From NCBI GenBank assembly GCA_941918925.1, contig OW799237.1, positions 91,981,015 through 92,045,014 of the forward strand: 64,000 nucleotides of DNA, given 5' to 3'. A program made the position numbers and the translations under genes. The number at the start of each line of letters is the position of its first letter. The stretch's first letter is position 1. Below, piece after piece: positions 47,950-59,200 of this stretch. The DNA comes from Phyto melanocephala (lineage: Eukaryota > Arthropoda > Insecta > Diptera > Rhinophoridae). The notes under the pieces are model-generated. The model was given only the letters and a program-made list of their open reading frames with translations, did not search any database and was not told where the DNA came from.

Positions 47950-49247
47950 ATATTTTGGTTTCTTTAAAACATTTGCAGTCACCTACGTACTAAACAAATA
48001 CGAATATTGGAAGTATGTATGTGTAAGTATGCGTAACGAACTAGTACTTATTTGCATTTCATCTGACACCTAAATCAATGACACCAAGTAAACCACTTGC
48101 TAATGTAATGTTTTTCTTACATGATTCAGAAAAATGAAAGAAAAAAAAATATGTATAAATAAAACCAACTACCCAGCCAAAACTCTTATTAAAAAATAAT
48201 GAGTTCACTACTTATAATTTGGCATCTTAACCCATTATTTAAACATGGCAATGTCATTGGAGGTAAGTACTTACCACGATGGCTTACAAATAGGCATTCA
48301 AATAAATACTAACCGCCCTCGCTTACAAATAGAGTCTTGAATAAGAAAATAGGAACTTAAATAACAACTTACTTTTATGGCAATCAGGGATGCCACGTTG
48401 GTCCGATTGGACCAAAATTGGTAGATGTTTTTTTTATTGAAGTACAACTTAGTGGATTGTTTGGTTTGTTTAAATTTTCTTCAAGTTTTTGGTAGAATTT
48501 TATTTTGAGGTAAAATATTATTTTAAATATTTTTTACACACAAATATTCCTAAATTTTTTTTTAATTTAATGTGCAAAAGCTCTTTATTTATTTTCACTT
48601 GAAACATTAAAATGTTGTAGATAACTTTAAGTGTCAGTATATAGTATTCAATATATTTATGTTTTGCTTGCATGTGTGTATATTACGTCAAATGTTAGCA
48701 TTTAGAAAATTAGTTTATTCTGATCCAGACTTTCTTTAAATACTTGATAATAAAAATAAATGTGTTTTGGAAACATTTAAACACTTTTAAAATATTAAAT
48801 ACAAATTAATGTTGAAAACGTATTTTTTAAATAATTTTTAATTACAATAAATTGTACATTAAAGTACTATTTTCTTTCACTTTTATTTAAAATAATTGAA
48901 TTTATCCTAATAAAGGCAATTTGAGAACATGCTAGGATTTGGTCTGTTCTTAAGGAAAATTTGGTAGGAAAATTATTTTAGGGTTGTTTTAAGGAAAAAA
49001 ATTAGGTTTGATTATTCTTCGACAATTTATTTCTTCGTTAATTTGAAATTTAAAAATCAGTGAAAATCATGTCATCATTAGGCTAAAGGCCATGTCAGAT
49101 AAAACTTTTGTTTCGCGTTGCGTTGGAAATTCGCTTTGACATTCAAGATGAAATAGCCATACTTATATGAAACATGTCACATAAAGTAGTTTTAACGCAG
49201 CACGAAGCTTAAAGTTAAGCAACTCTCATCTATTTGCGCGCTTAGAC
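47950..49247. other. AT-rich stretch with one hAT-like end
   Basis: At about 48387 CAGGGATGCCACGTTGGTCC resembles a hAT terminus, but no inverted partner is present. Nothing else supported. Confidence 0.45.
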
Positions 49248-49429
49248 CAGGGATGGAAATCATGGTACAATTGTACTTTTTATGGTACATTTTTGACCTT
49301 GTTGGTACTGTGGTACTATCGCGAGCTACTTGGTACAATTTAAAAATTTGTCCATGTTATTTTTAATTTTGTTTGTGGATGTTTTATTTTACACTGTCAG
49401 CTTCTCTGTTTTTGTTGCAATGCTGTTGT

Positions 49430-49555
49430 CAAAGCGAATTCATATACCAGGTGGTGTAAAGTCTTCAACAACAAAATCTGCCTAGTAATTTCTTTCTTCC
49501 TTTCATAAAAAATCACCTGTTAATTTGGCACCACCTGGTACATGAATTCGCCTTG
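49430..49555. mobile_element. CAAAGC-family MITE, 126 bp, 8-bp target duplication
   Basis: Left end CAAAGCGAATTCATATACCA; right end, inwards, CAAGGCGAATTCATGTACCA, both continuing GGTGGTG. The flanks GCTGTTGT (49422-49429) and ACTGTTGT (49556-49563) match at 7 of 8. Belongs with 4375-4584, 28282-29025 and 28355-28735. Confidence 0.85.
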
Positions 49556-49739
49556 ACTGTTGTTATATGTATTCTATTTTACTTATGATAAGTTTACTCC
49601 AGAAAAAGTTATTATGGGAGAAACAAATTCAATAGGACATCTTCTGGTGAAAATGTGACCACACGAACAAAGAAACTTTGAAGCAATAAATAATCAGTAC
49701 AGAGCACTAGCCGATGTGATTGAACTTAGATCACACAAA

Positions 49740-49997
49740 GATTGAAATATTTCCTATTTTTGGTCTAAAGTATCACAGATGAAAAATGAATTAAATGAGT
49801 TCATGTTCCCCGATATTTCAAGAATTGTAAGAGGAGTTCTGTCTATTACACATTCCTTGGCCAATTTAGAACGAGTTTTTTCTTTTCAAAACATAATTAA
49901 AACAAAGAAAATAAAAAGACTACATGTTTCTACTGTTTCAAATTTAATACAAACAAAAGATTTATTGAAGTCAAGAAATTCTTGTTGCTTTAATTGA
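49740..49997 (+). pseudogene. hAT transposase C-terminal dimerisation domain, fragment
   Basis: The frame from about 49764 reads FWSKVSQMKNELNEFMFPDI, ..GVLSITHSLANLERVFSF, then ..IKTKKIKRLHVSTVSNLI and ends in TGA at about 49997. LSI.HS.A..ERVFS followed by R/K-rich and L..T...L is the signature of the hAT C-terminal dimerisation region. Sequence upstream (49600-49740) is broken by stops, so only the C-terminus is kept. Confidence 0.8.
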
Positions 49998-50097
49998 AAA
50001 ATAACAGAAAATTTATTATCTAAAAGTATTTAATAAATAAAATTTGTTAAATAACCGATCTCTACGTATGTACCTATGAATGTAATATTTGATATTT

Positions 50098-50865
50098 TTA
50101 TACCCTTCACACAGTGAAAAAGGGTATATATAGGTTTGTCATTCCGTGTGAAATTTCTACAATTTTCAGTTCCGACCCCATAAAGTATATATTTTCTGAA
50201 AGCTTATGAATAGAGGAGTCGATTAAGCCCTGACCGTCTGTCCGTCTGACCGTCTGTCCATGTGTATGTTGAAATCAACTTTTTGAAGCCCCCCGACATA
50301 GGTTGGACCCGGGTAAGGTATTAAAATATCAGAAATATTCGGGAGTAGATCGGTATTGAAAATCAGAAACATCGGTACATAAACAACTGAGATATGAGCA
50401 AAAACCCACGACCACCTCGATTTTCTTTTCATAAAAACAACATTACAACAACAACATACATACATACAAACGTGTATACTGGTTAGAGAAAACGTGGCAT
50501 CGAATCCCAGCTGAGGCAAAAAAATTTTTTTTTAAATTTTTTTAAAATTTTTTTTTTTTTAATTTTTTTTTTATTTATTTTTTATCTTTTATTTAATATA
50601 TTATATATATTTTTATTATTATTTTTTTTTATTTTTTTTTTTTTTTAATTTTTTTTTTATTTTTTTTTTTGTTTTATATATATTATATATGTATATAATA
50701 ATTTTTTTTTTTTTAATTTTTTTTTTAAATTTTTTTTTTTTAAATTTTTTTTTTATTTTTTATTTTTTTTTTGTTTTTTTTTAACATACATACGTGAATT
50801 TACTGTTATTGCATGACTACACGTTGTGAAGGCACGGCCGAATATAGCGCTTTTACTTGTTTATT
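50098..50865 (-). mobile_element. mini-me/DINE-1-like repeat, copy F (nested in hAT 3)
   Basis: On plus it starts TATACCCTTCACACAGTGAA, then the CCGACCCCATAAAGTATATA core, the GTCTGTCCGTCTGACCGTCT run, the AATCCCAGCTGAGG block and a long A/T tract, ending GAATATAGCGCTTTTACTTG. The head hairpin is shortened (GGCACGGCCGAATA directly follows GTGAAG), a small deletion. Confidence 0.82.
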
Positions 50866-51103
50866 GTATACTGGATTTTTATACACATTTTTGTTTAGCT
50901 TCTGTTTTTTTGATTGTACACATCTGAATTTTTATAAACACTTTTGTTAAGTTTATATTTTTAATAAAAAATATAAAAAAATGGTACCGTCACGGCCTAA
51001 AAAGTATATTTTGTTTTCATACTTGGTACAAAATCATAAAAGCCATTTTCTTTCGCTGGCTGAGATCAAAAAAATAAAAAAAAAATTAAAAATACAATAA
51101 AAA

Positions 51104-53328
51104 CAAGTAAGAGCGCTATATTCGGCCGTGCCGAATCTTATATACCCTTCACAACGTGTAGTCATGCAATAACAGTGGTTTGTGTCACCATTCATCCCAT
51201 ATGAAATACGTACATACATATAAAAAAATACATATATAACAAGTAAGAGCGCTATATTCGGCCGTGCCGAATCTTATATACCCTTCACAACGTGTAGTCA
51301 TGCAATAACAGTGGTTTGTGTCACCATTCATCCCATATGAAATACGTACATACATATAAAAACATACATATATAAAAACGTCCCATTGTAAAATTAAAAA
51401 TTCATGTATGTATGTTAAAAAAACAAAAAAAAATAAAATTTGTTAAAAAATTTAAAAAAAAAATTTTAAAAAAAATTTAAAAAAAAAATTTTAAAAAAAA
51501 TTTTAAAAAAAATTTTAAAACAAATTTAAAAAAAAATTTAAAAAAAAATTTAAAAAAAAATTGTTATGTATATAATATATATAAAACAAAAAAAAAAAAT
51601 AAAAAAAAAAATTAAAAAAAAAATAATAAAAATATAAATAATATATTAAATAAAAAAATAAAAAAAAAATTTAAAAAAAAATTTAAAAAAAAATTTTTTT
51701 TGGCTCAGCTGGGATTCGATGCCACGTTTTCTCTAACCAGTATACACGTCTGTATGTATTTATGTTGTTGTAATGTTGTTTTTGTGAAAAAAAAATCGAG
51801 GTGGTCGTGGGTTTTTGCTCATATCTCAGTTGTTTATGTACCGATGTTTCTGATTTTCAATACCGATCTACTCCCGAATATTTCTGATATTTTAATACCT
51901 TACCCGGGTCCAACCTATGTCGGGGGGCTTCAAAAAGTTGATTTCAACATACACACGGACAGACGGTCAGACGGACAGACGGACAGACGGACAGACTGAC
52001 AGGGCTTAATCGACTCCCCTATTCATAAGCTTTCAGAAAATATATACTTTATGGGGTCGGAAATGAAAATTGTAGAAATTTCACACGGAATGACAAACCT
52101 ATATATACCCTTTTTCACTGTGTGAAGGGTATAAAAACGTCCCATTGTAAAATTATAAATTCACGCATGTATGTTAAAAAAACAAAAAAAAAAAAAAAAA
52201 TTTTTAAAAAAATTTAAAAAAAATTTTTTTTAAAAATTTCAAAAAAAAAATTTAAAAAAAAATTATTATGTATATAATATATATAAAACAAAAAAAAAAT
52301 AAAAAAAAAAAATTAAAAAAAAAAAAATTTAAGAAAAAATAATAATAAAAATATAAATAATATATTAAATAAAAAATAAAAAACAAATAAAAAAAATTTA
52401 AAAAAAAATTTTAAAAAAATTAAAAAAAAAATTTTTTTGGCTCAGCTGGGATTCGATGCCACGTTTTCTCTAACCAGTATACACGTTTGTATGTATGTAT
52501 GTTGTTGTTGTAATGTTGTTTTTGTGAAAAAAAAATCGAGGTGGTCGTGGGTTTTTGCTCATATCTCAGTTGTTTATGTACCGATGTTTCTGATTTTCAA
52601 TACCGATCTACTCCCGAATATTTCTGATATTTTAATACCTTACCCGGGTCCAACCTATGTCGGGGGGCTTCAAAAAGTTGATTTCAACATACACACGGAC
52701 AGACGGACAGACGGACAGACGGACAGACTGACAGGGCTTAATCGACTCCCCTATTCATAAGCTTTCAGAAAATATATACTTTATGGGGTCGGAAACGAAA
52801 ATTGTAGAAATTTCACACGGAATGACAAACCTATATATACCCTTTTTCACCGTGTGAAGGGTATAAAAATAATAAAAATATAAATAATATATTAAATAAA
52901 AAATAAAATAAAAAAAAAAAAAAATTAAAAAAATATTAAAAAAAATAAAAAAAAAATTTTTTTTGGCTGGGATTCGATGTTGTATGTATGTTGTTGTTGT
53001 AATGTTGTTTCTGTGAAAAAAAAATCGAGGTGGTCGTGGGTTTTTGCTCATATCTCAGTTATTTATGCACCGATATTTCTGATTTTCAATACCGATTTAC
53101 TCCCGAATATTTTTGATATTTTAGTACCTCACCCGGGTCAAAGCAATTTCGGGGGGCTTTAAAAAGTTGATTTCAACATACACACGGACAGACGGACATA
53201 GATTAATCGACTCCGCTATTCATAATCTTTCAGAAAATATATACTTTATGGGGTCGGAAATGAAAATTGTAGAAATTTCATACGGAATGACAAACCTATA
53301 TATACCCTTTTTCACTGTGTGAAGGGTA
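51104..53328 (+). mobile_element. Tandem array of mini-me/DINE-1-like repeats, copy G
   Basis: Four units follow head to tail: a 5' stub (51104-51239), a complete unit (51240-52136), a unit lacking the head (about 52137-52868, joined at GGGTATAAAAACGTCCCATT), and a third body unit (about 52869-53328). Each complete body has the CTCAGCTGGGATTCGATGCC block, a GACGGACAGACGGACAG run of differing length, the TTTATGGGGTCGGAAA core and GTGTGAAGGGTATA. The junctions inside the A/T tract and at the terminal palindrome suggest unequal exchange. The similar 60-107-residue frames in these units have no ATG at the shared start (TTG) and are not genes. Confidence 0.82.
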
Positions 53329-53722
53329 TGCAAATTAGAAAAGTACTTGCCAACTTTGTAGGCAAACAAACAATGCGTAAGTGTTGTCAAAACTTTCATT
53401 GTGCCATACACCTTTTCCCTCGCGCTTTTCTTTCAATGTTAGAAATGGCACACAAGGTGACAAACTTTTATCTGACATGACCTTAGTGAACTGATTCACT
53501 TTTTTTTTGCAAAAAATCATTATTACTTATACTCCAAAAGTCTTTAACTGAATGAGAACTATAAAAAGTTGTGTATTTTAATAGCATCTAAAAAAATTTC
53601 GAAATAAGAAATTTTATTGCATTGTGTGCGTATGTGGGGAAATGTCTAAAAAAATAAGTACTTACGTATTACACTATAAATCAATTCATTACTAAAACTC
53701 CTCTTAATAAGACAGACCATAT
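53329..53722. other. Intergenic stretch, nothing recognised
   Basis: No frame, RNA or repeat end supported. Confidence 0.45.
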
Positions 53723-53976
53723 CGATGCCTTACTTCCTCAACCTCGTATCTTAAAAAAAAAATTTTCAGGAGAGAAAAAAAAAAAACGGTTCATCTTTTT
53801 ATATTTCGGTGTTTGGTTAAAAGTTTAAATGCAATTATTAAGGAATTGATTGTATTTATGTATATTAGTAGTAATAATACACTAATCTTTTTTAGTTAAA
53901 GCATAAAACAATCGTTTGATATGAAAAAGTCAAAACCGTATTTTTTAAGTTACGAGGTGGAGGAAGTAAGGCATCG
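53723..53976. mobile_element. 252-bp inverted-repeat MITE, copy 3
   Basis: 254 bp, ends CGATGCCTTACTTCCTCAAC, with the same interior as copies 1 and 2 (for example TTCGGTGTTTGGTTAAAAG and ATCGTTTGATATGAAAAAG). Confidence 0.9.
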
Positions 53977-54320
53977 GTATGTAATAGTCTGTAAAAATTA
54001 TGTTGATTAGTAACAGCAAGTCATTATCTTGTTTTGACTGGGTACTTACTCGTATATACTCTAAAATCAAAAACAAAATAAGCAACACATATGAACACTT
54101 GTGCCTTTTAACAATTAAAAACCACAAATGAGCATGCGTACTTAAATGACAAGTGTTTAATACGTAAAATGGAACACGTGCATAAGGCATGATCTGAACT
54201 GTTTTTTTTTTTATGATTTTTATAAAGCTGAACTAGTGCTTCTTAGCTAGGACAGATTGATGAGGTTTTTGAGCAAACATCAGCAGGTATCTGCAATCTT
54301 CACACAATTTTAACCAAATT

Positions 54321-54622
54321 TTAAAGTAACGCTTCGATAATCTTATTAATTAGCTCCGATCTGTTCTTTTAAATGTCCTCAAAGAAAATAGTCAGCTATT
54401 AGGCGGCTAATTAATATTGTTTTATCGAGAATTACGCAACTGGAAAGTGTTTCATGCAACAAATAAATCGTTTTAAATAACGCTTCGATAATTTCATTAT
54501 TCAGCTGCGATCTGTTCTTTTAAATGCCCTCAGAGAAAACAGTCAGCTGTTAAGCGGCCAATTAATATTTTTTAACCAAAAAATTGCGCACTTGGGAAAT
54601 GTTTCATGCAACAAATAAATCG
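54321..54622. repeat. 151-bp direct tandem duplication
   Basis: Two adjacent units, 54321-54471 and 54472-54622, share TAACGCTTCGATAAT, CGATCTGTTCTTTTAAATG, GTCAGCT.TTA.GCGGC and GTTTCATGCAACAAATAAAT with roughly 85% identity by eye. Neither unit has transposon ends or a reading frame. The unit lies about 1.7 kb beyond the 3' end of the Cpr49Ag-like gene. Confidence 0.8.
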
Positions 54623-55235
54623 TTTAGCTGCTGTGTGGCTCGTGACGCCATTTTGCTTAGATAAAAAAAATACTGATTACCATAAAAATATGTTGAGCTT
54701 AAACAAATCGGCATGATTTGGTATCGCAAAGAATTGACGATAAAGGCATTTTCTTACTTTCAAATAGGGGTCCGTGATTACACCTGACCTTAATATCTGC
54801 TTATTATAACTTCCGGATGCTGTTTGCAGATTTTTTATGCATAATTAAAATTAAGTTGCTTGTGTTGAAAAATCCCAAAAGGAGGGCCGGTTTTAATTTT
54901 TAAACGCGTTTAACTTTACAAATGTGATGTTGCATATCTTTATGAAAATTTTTGTACAATGTTCCTCTCGTGATGCCATTTTATTTGCATATATAGTTAA
55001 AGAAGTAAAACATATCTCAAAATGTAGAAAAATTTAAACTAGAACATTTGTCTGAACACCAAGGTTCGAAATCATTATTCAAACAGCGAACCTAGTGGTA
55101 CATATTACCGTGTAAGCATAGTATTCCAGACAACACCACTTTATTGCTTGTTTCAGTTGTTAGAGATGTGTTTGTTGGCGCTTAGCTGGCAACGTTATTA
55201 CAAGACTGATAGGGAATACCAAATTGGTGTAATAT
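54623..55235. other. Intergenic stretch, nothing recognised
   Basis: Mixed composition without supported features; it ends with TGTAATAT (55228-55235), the target duplication of the next element. Confidence 0.45.
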
Positions 55236-55895
55236 AAGGTGACCATCTATACTCGCTTACTGAGTTTTGTATTCTTTGTTCGCAAACCGTACTCTTTTCA
55301 AATCCTGTACTCTGAAATTACTCATTTGCATTTCTAAAACATTTTCTTAGATTATTTTATTTTCATTTTATTAATTAAATATTTAAAATTATTTTGATAG
55401 GAATTTGAATTTCACGTGCGGATATTGCTTGCCGTTTCCGGCACAATTGAGAGGCCGTATTATGTACCAGGATAGATAGATACTACAGACCTCTTTTTCT
55501 AACAACGTCAAAATTACATTTGTAAAAAGAGATAGATATTGAAATTAAAAAGTTGGCAGCCCTGTTAATCGTAAACCAGTCATGGTTGGATTAAAGGCTT
55601 TCGAAAAAAAGGCTGTCTTCTATAGTGTTGCATCTCACTCCCATTTTGGTAAAAGATGTCAGAGTCAAAGTCAGAGATGCCATATTAAAAAAAAAAAAAA
55701 AAAATTGTAGCCAAATTATTTGGAAATTATCACCAAAGTGTTAAAAAGTAAACATATGTAAGTACATTTCCAAATTTTATTGCACTTTTTTTATTGATAT
55801 GCTGCTTTAAATGTGTGTTTAATTTGTTTTTTTTTCACCTACTGAAATACTTGCAAAGTGTACCCTTTTTGAACAATAAATAGTTGGTCACCTTA
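55236..55895. mobile_element. Inverted-repeat element with AAGGTGACC ends, 660 bp
   Basis: Left end AAGGTGACCATCTATACTCG, right end TAAGGTGACCAACTATTTAT read inwards, flanked by TGTAATAT (55228-55235 and 55896-55903), an 8-bp duplication of hAT type. Inside, the words GTACTCTTTTCAAA and TGTACCCTTTTTGAAC extend the inverted similarity. No transposase. Confidence 0.78.
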
Positions 55896-55903
55896 TGTAA
55901 TAT

Positions 55904-56295
55904 AATGTCGAAATGATGTCGATATGGGTACAAACTTTTATGAGAAACGACAACGACGCCGATAACTGAAATGTTGTCGAAGTGATAAATAATAATAATT
56001 ATCCCAACGAATATATTCAAATATGTTCAAAGACTGAAAACCCTACATCCATCAACGCTTGGTTTTTGGAACCTCATAATTAAAAAGTTGATTTTTCTTA
56101 TAATTTCGGCTTGAACATTTTTTTATTCGTACATGTACATATTTTAATTGTTTATTTAACTTAAAGGGTATTTTTACAAAATATTATTCGTCATATTTAA
56201 ATCTAAATCAATAGTTACATATATTGAGCTTAAATTATGTTAAAAACCTTAAACTAATTAAGTACAATTTAGATTGAGTTATTTTTTTGCATCTT
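55904..56295. other. 3' flank of the second cuticle gene
   Basis: Probable 3' UTR on the minus strand, with TTTATT (AATAAA on minus) near 56150 as a possible poly(A) signal. No other feature. Confidence 0.55.
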
Positions 56296-59200
56296 CTATT
56301 GAACAGGTTGTGGCAAGTGATCACCTTCGGGCTGGAAACCATTCTCATCGGCCACATATTTAAGGGTTATAATATTACCTTCAGGATCCAAGTAACTATA
56401 GGAGCCAGCTTGTACTAAAATCAATTCTTCGTGTTCTTCAATCACTTGACCGTCTTCGGTTTCGGTGCGGGGCACTAAAATCTTCTTCATGTAACCAATG
56501 TTTTCGACTCTGATGCCATTTGAGGTTTCGTAGCTATAACAAGGGAGAGAGAAAAAGAGCGAGAGAGAGAGAAAGAGAGAGAGGAGATTAGGTAATTTTA
56601 AAGGAAATATTATTTATGTCTAAACAATTTTTTAATTCTAATTATTTTAAATATAATATAATTAAAAATTATTCTAGCGAATCTGTAGACAACAGCAGCA
56701 CTAAATATCATCGCCTGGAGGTCGTTATGCTCCAGTAAGAAACTAACTTTTCTGGTATATTGTATGAATTAAAGATTCTTAAATTACAAGAACTATGACA
56801 ATGTGTATTTATACTCTATAGACATATAACAAGGTCTTTAGGTACAAATTTCTTGACAATGAAATTTTAATTTTGTGAGAAAACGGCAAACGTACTTATA
56901 AAGTCATTAGCCATTTAGAATAATATGAAGTTTTAAGACTATCAGAAACATTATTTTTAAATTATTACAAATTTCATCTATTTGATTTTGATTTGAATTT
57001 AATCTATTTGTTTTAAATTTTCTGCGATAGAGTATTATGTTTGATATTGATAATAAAAGACAGTGATCGCCAGCATGATGAAAACGATTAAAGTTTGTTT
57101 AAGCAGCTAATACACGGCATGTTTTTTACATCTAACTTGTCAAATTCTACACTGCTAAATACGAACATGTCGTGTGTTACCTTTAAAACATTACTTCTGT
57201 AAAAAACATGTGTTCACACATCTGACAAAATTTCAATTAGAGCGCGCTCTATTTTCTTCTGTCAAAACATGTGAAAACAGCCGTTTGTAGAAATCTCTGC
57301 TACAAAGCAGTAAACGACGGTTGTCTGTATAAGTAAAATTTTGACAGACATGGAGATTTACATATGTCTTACAAATTTTAAAGTCAGAAGTAAAAAACAT
57401 GCCGTGTATTAGCTGCTTTAGTTGGAAAATGTTTGCAATTTTTACATCGGTAGGTTAGTTCTCAATAAATAAGTATTGCTTTTAGAGATTAAATCAGTTA
57501 AACTTTTGAATTTCCTTAGAACATATCGCACCCTAAACACAATAACGTCACAACTCAAAATTTCACAAAATTTACCTATAGTTGGAGTTGTACGTTGTAG
57601 TAGTTGTATACATATTGTTGATAATTTTTCCATTAATTTTTATAAAATTTTATCTATGTTTTTAGAAAGTCGTACAAATACATCAGAGCTGAAAAAATTA
57701 ATTCTATTGCTATCTTCTTTCAATATGTAGAAGCGAATTTCTTACGACCTACGACTTCTACGACAGATTGTGAATTAAGCAATTGTATTTTTAAAATGAG
57801 TTACGGAAGGCTTTATGGCAAATTTCAAAATGTTATTGCGATAAAAAATATACAAGTAATTTCTCTATTTTTTTTTTCTAAAGTGAACTTAAATAGTACG
57901 GGTGGGTTTTACGATGCTTATATTCAATCGATTTTTGGCCTGAATAAAAAACGTTCAAAAACTTAAAACTAATAGATCTTAAACACTATCTTCCTTATTA
58001 TTCTTGTTTCTCATCTCTGGAACAGGGGCAGAAAAAAGCTTATCCTCTGATCAAACCTACCTGGATGGATTAAAAGAGAGAAATTGACTAGGCGGCGACG
58101 TCTATATCAGACAAAAAAGAGTTGGAATATATTTCTGATCACTGGATGAATGCAGAATTCTTCAGAAAGAGATATCTGCGATTAAAGGGGCCACACACTG
58201 GCTAACGTTTTATAAGGTATGCCATAAGAATATCAGAATCTTTACCTATAGCCAAGGGTCCATCATCATCCTGATTGATGTCTACTCGCATCTCAACTCG
58301 TACAAAAGTGTGGGGCATCCTTGAATTGGAAGGCGATGCATTTAAACATCTCCCTTATATAGGTGCGGGTATAAGGGACCAGAGATGGAAACTGCATAGC
58401 TGATGACTTGGCTATTATTTTGTGATGAGGAGGATCACTACTACAGTATACCCCTTTTTGCTTTCACACATCATATAGATACGCATCTCCATATATTGGC
58501 AGATGGATAAATGATATGGGTGTAAAAGGATTTTGGGTGTAATATTGAAAGGATGGCATGGCCTTGAATTGATTCTCATTATACAAAGCAACTTTTTAGA
58601 TTTTATAGGAAGTTGCTGAAGGACATTGTGGCTAATCTGACTGGTCACAGCGGTTTTAGCAATAATGTCAGGAAAGTGGGACCTTTAATGACTACTGTTG
58701 AAGTTGTCTTGACAAAAAGGAGGATGAGACTATATATAACTTCCTGTGTCACTGTCCAGGGTTGGATAATATCCGAAGAACAATTTTCAGACCCTGGAGA
58801 CAACATACTCTGTTTGGGATGGAAACGCTTAATCTTGCAGAAATTTATGCCCTAATAAAGCAGTTTTGTTGGTTTCCTGAACAAGACCAAAATTGGAAAA
58901 CTTAAGCCATTAAGGAAAGCTTTCCTCCAAGCTGTTGATGAGCCATATAACAATTTTTCTTGTTTCTATTCTTCCTTTTCTTCTTTCCGAGTGCTTTTCC
59001 TAATCATTTACATGTATCAAAAGCGGATCAATATGTTGAACCCAAGTAAGCTCCATAACAGCTGCCTGTTTTACCTTACCTAACTATCCCCCTTATTCAT
59101 AAACAATTTTGAAATTTATAAACTTTTAGTAAAACTAGCCTAACTAGCCTAACCTAACCTAACTCTTCCATAATATCAAGTCAAAGGAACAAAAGTTGTT

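Larger units (their letters stand above)
49248..51090 (+). mobile_element. hAT element 3, decayed, right end not defined
   Basis: Starts CAGGGATGGAAATCATGGTA, a hAT-like terminus with repeats of GGTACAATT/TGGTACAT. It contains a transposase C-terminal fragment (49740-49997), a nested MITE (49430-49555) and a nested mini-me repeat (50098-50865). The far part (50985-51050) again has TGGTACCG and TTGGTACAAAATCAT, suggesting the right end is near 51050-51090, but no clean inverted repeat or target duplication was found. Confidence 0.55.

Noticed and set aside
48387..49260. A hAT element bounded by CAGGGATGCC (48387) and CAGGGATGG (49248)
   Set aside because: The two ends have the same orientation and differ after the first eight bases, so they cannot be the inverted ends of one element.
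40800..52740. GACGGACAGACGGACAG runs as a CRISPR-like array
   Set aside because: The unit is a 4-bp microsatellite without spacers, and the genome is eukaryotic.
50223..52760. A frame of about 98 residues beginning AQLGFDATFSLTSIHV repeated in several mini-me copies
   Set aside because: The shared start codon is TTG, the frame runs straight into the GACGGACAG microsatellite, and it is preserved only because the copies are recent. No domain is visible.
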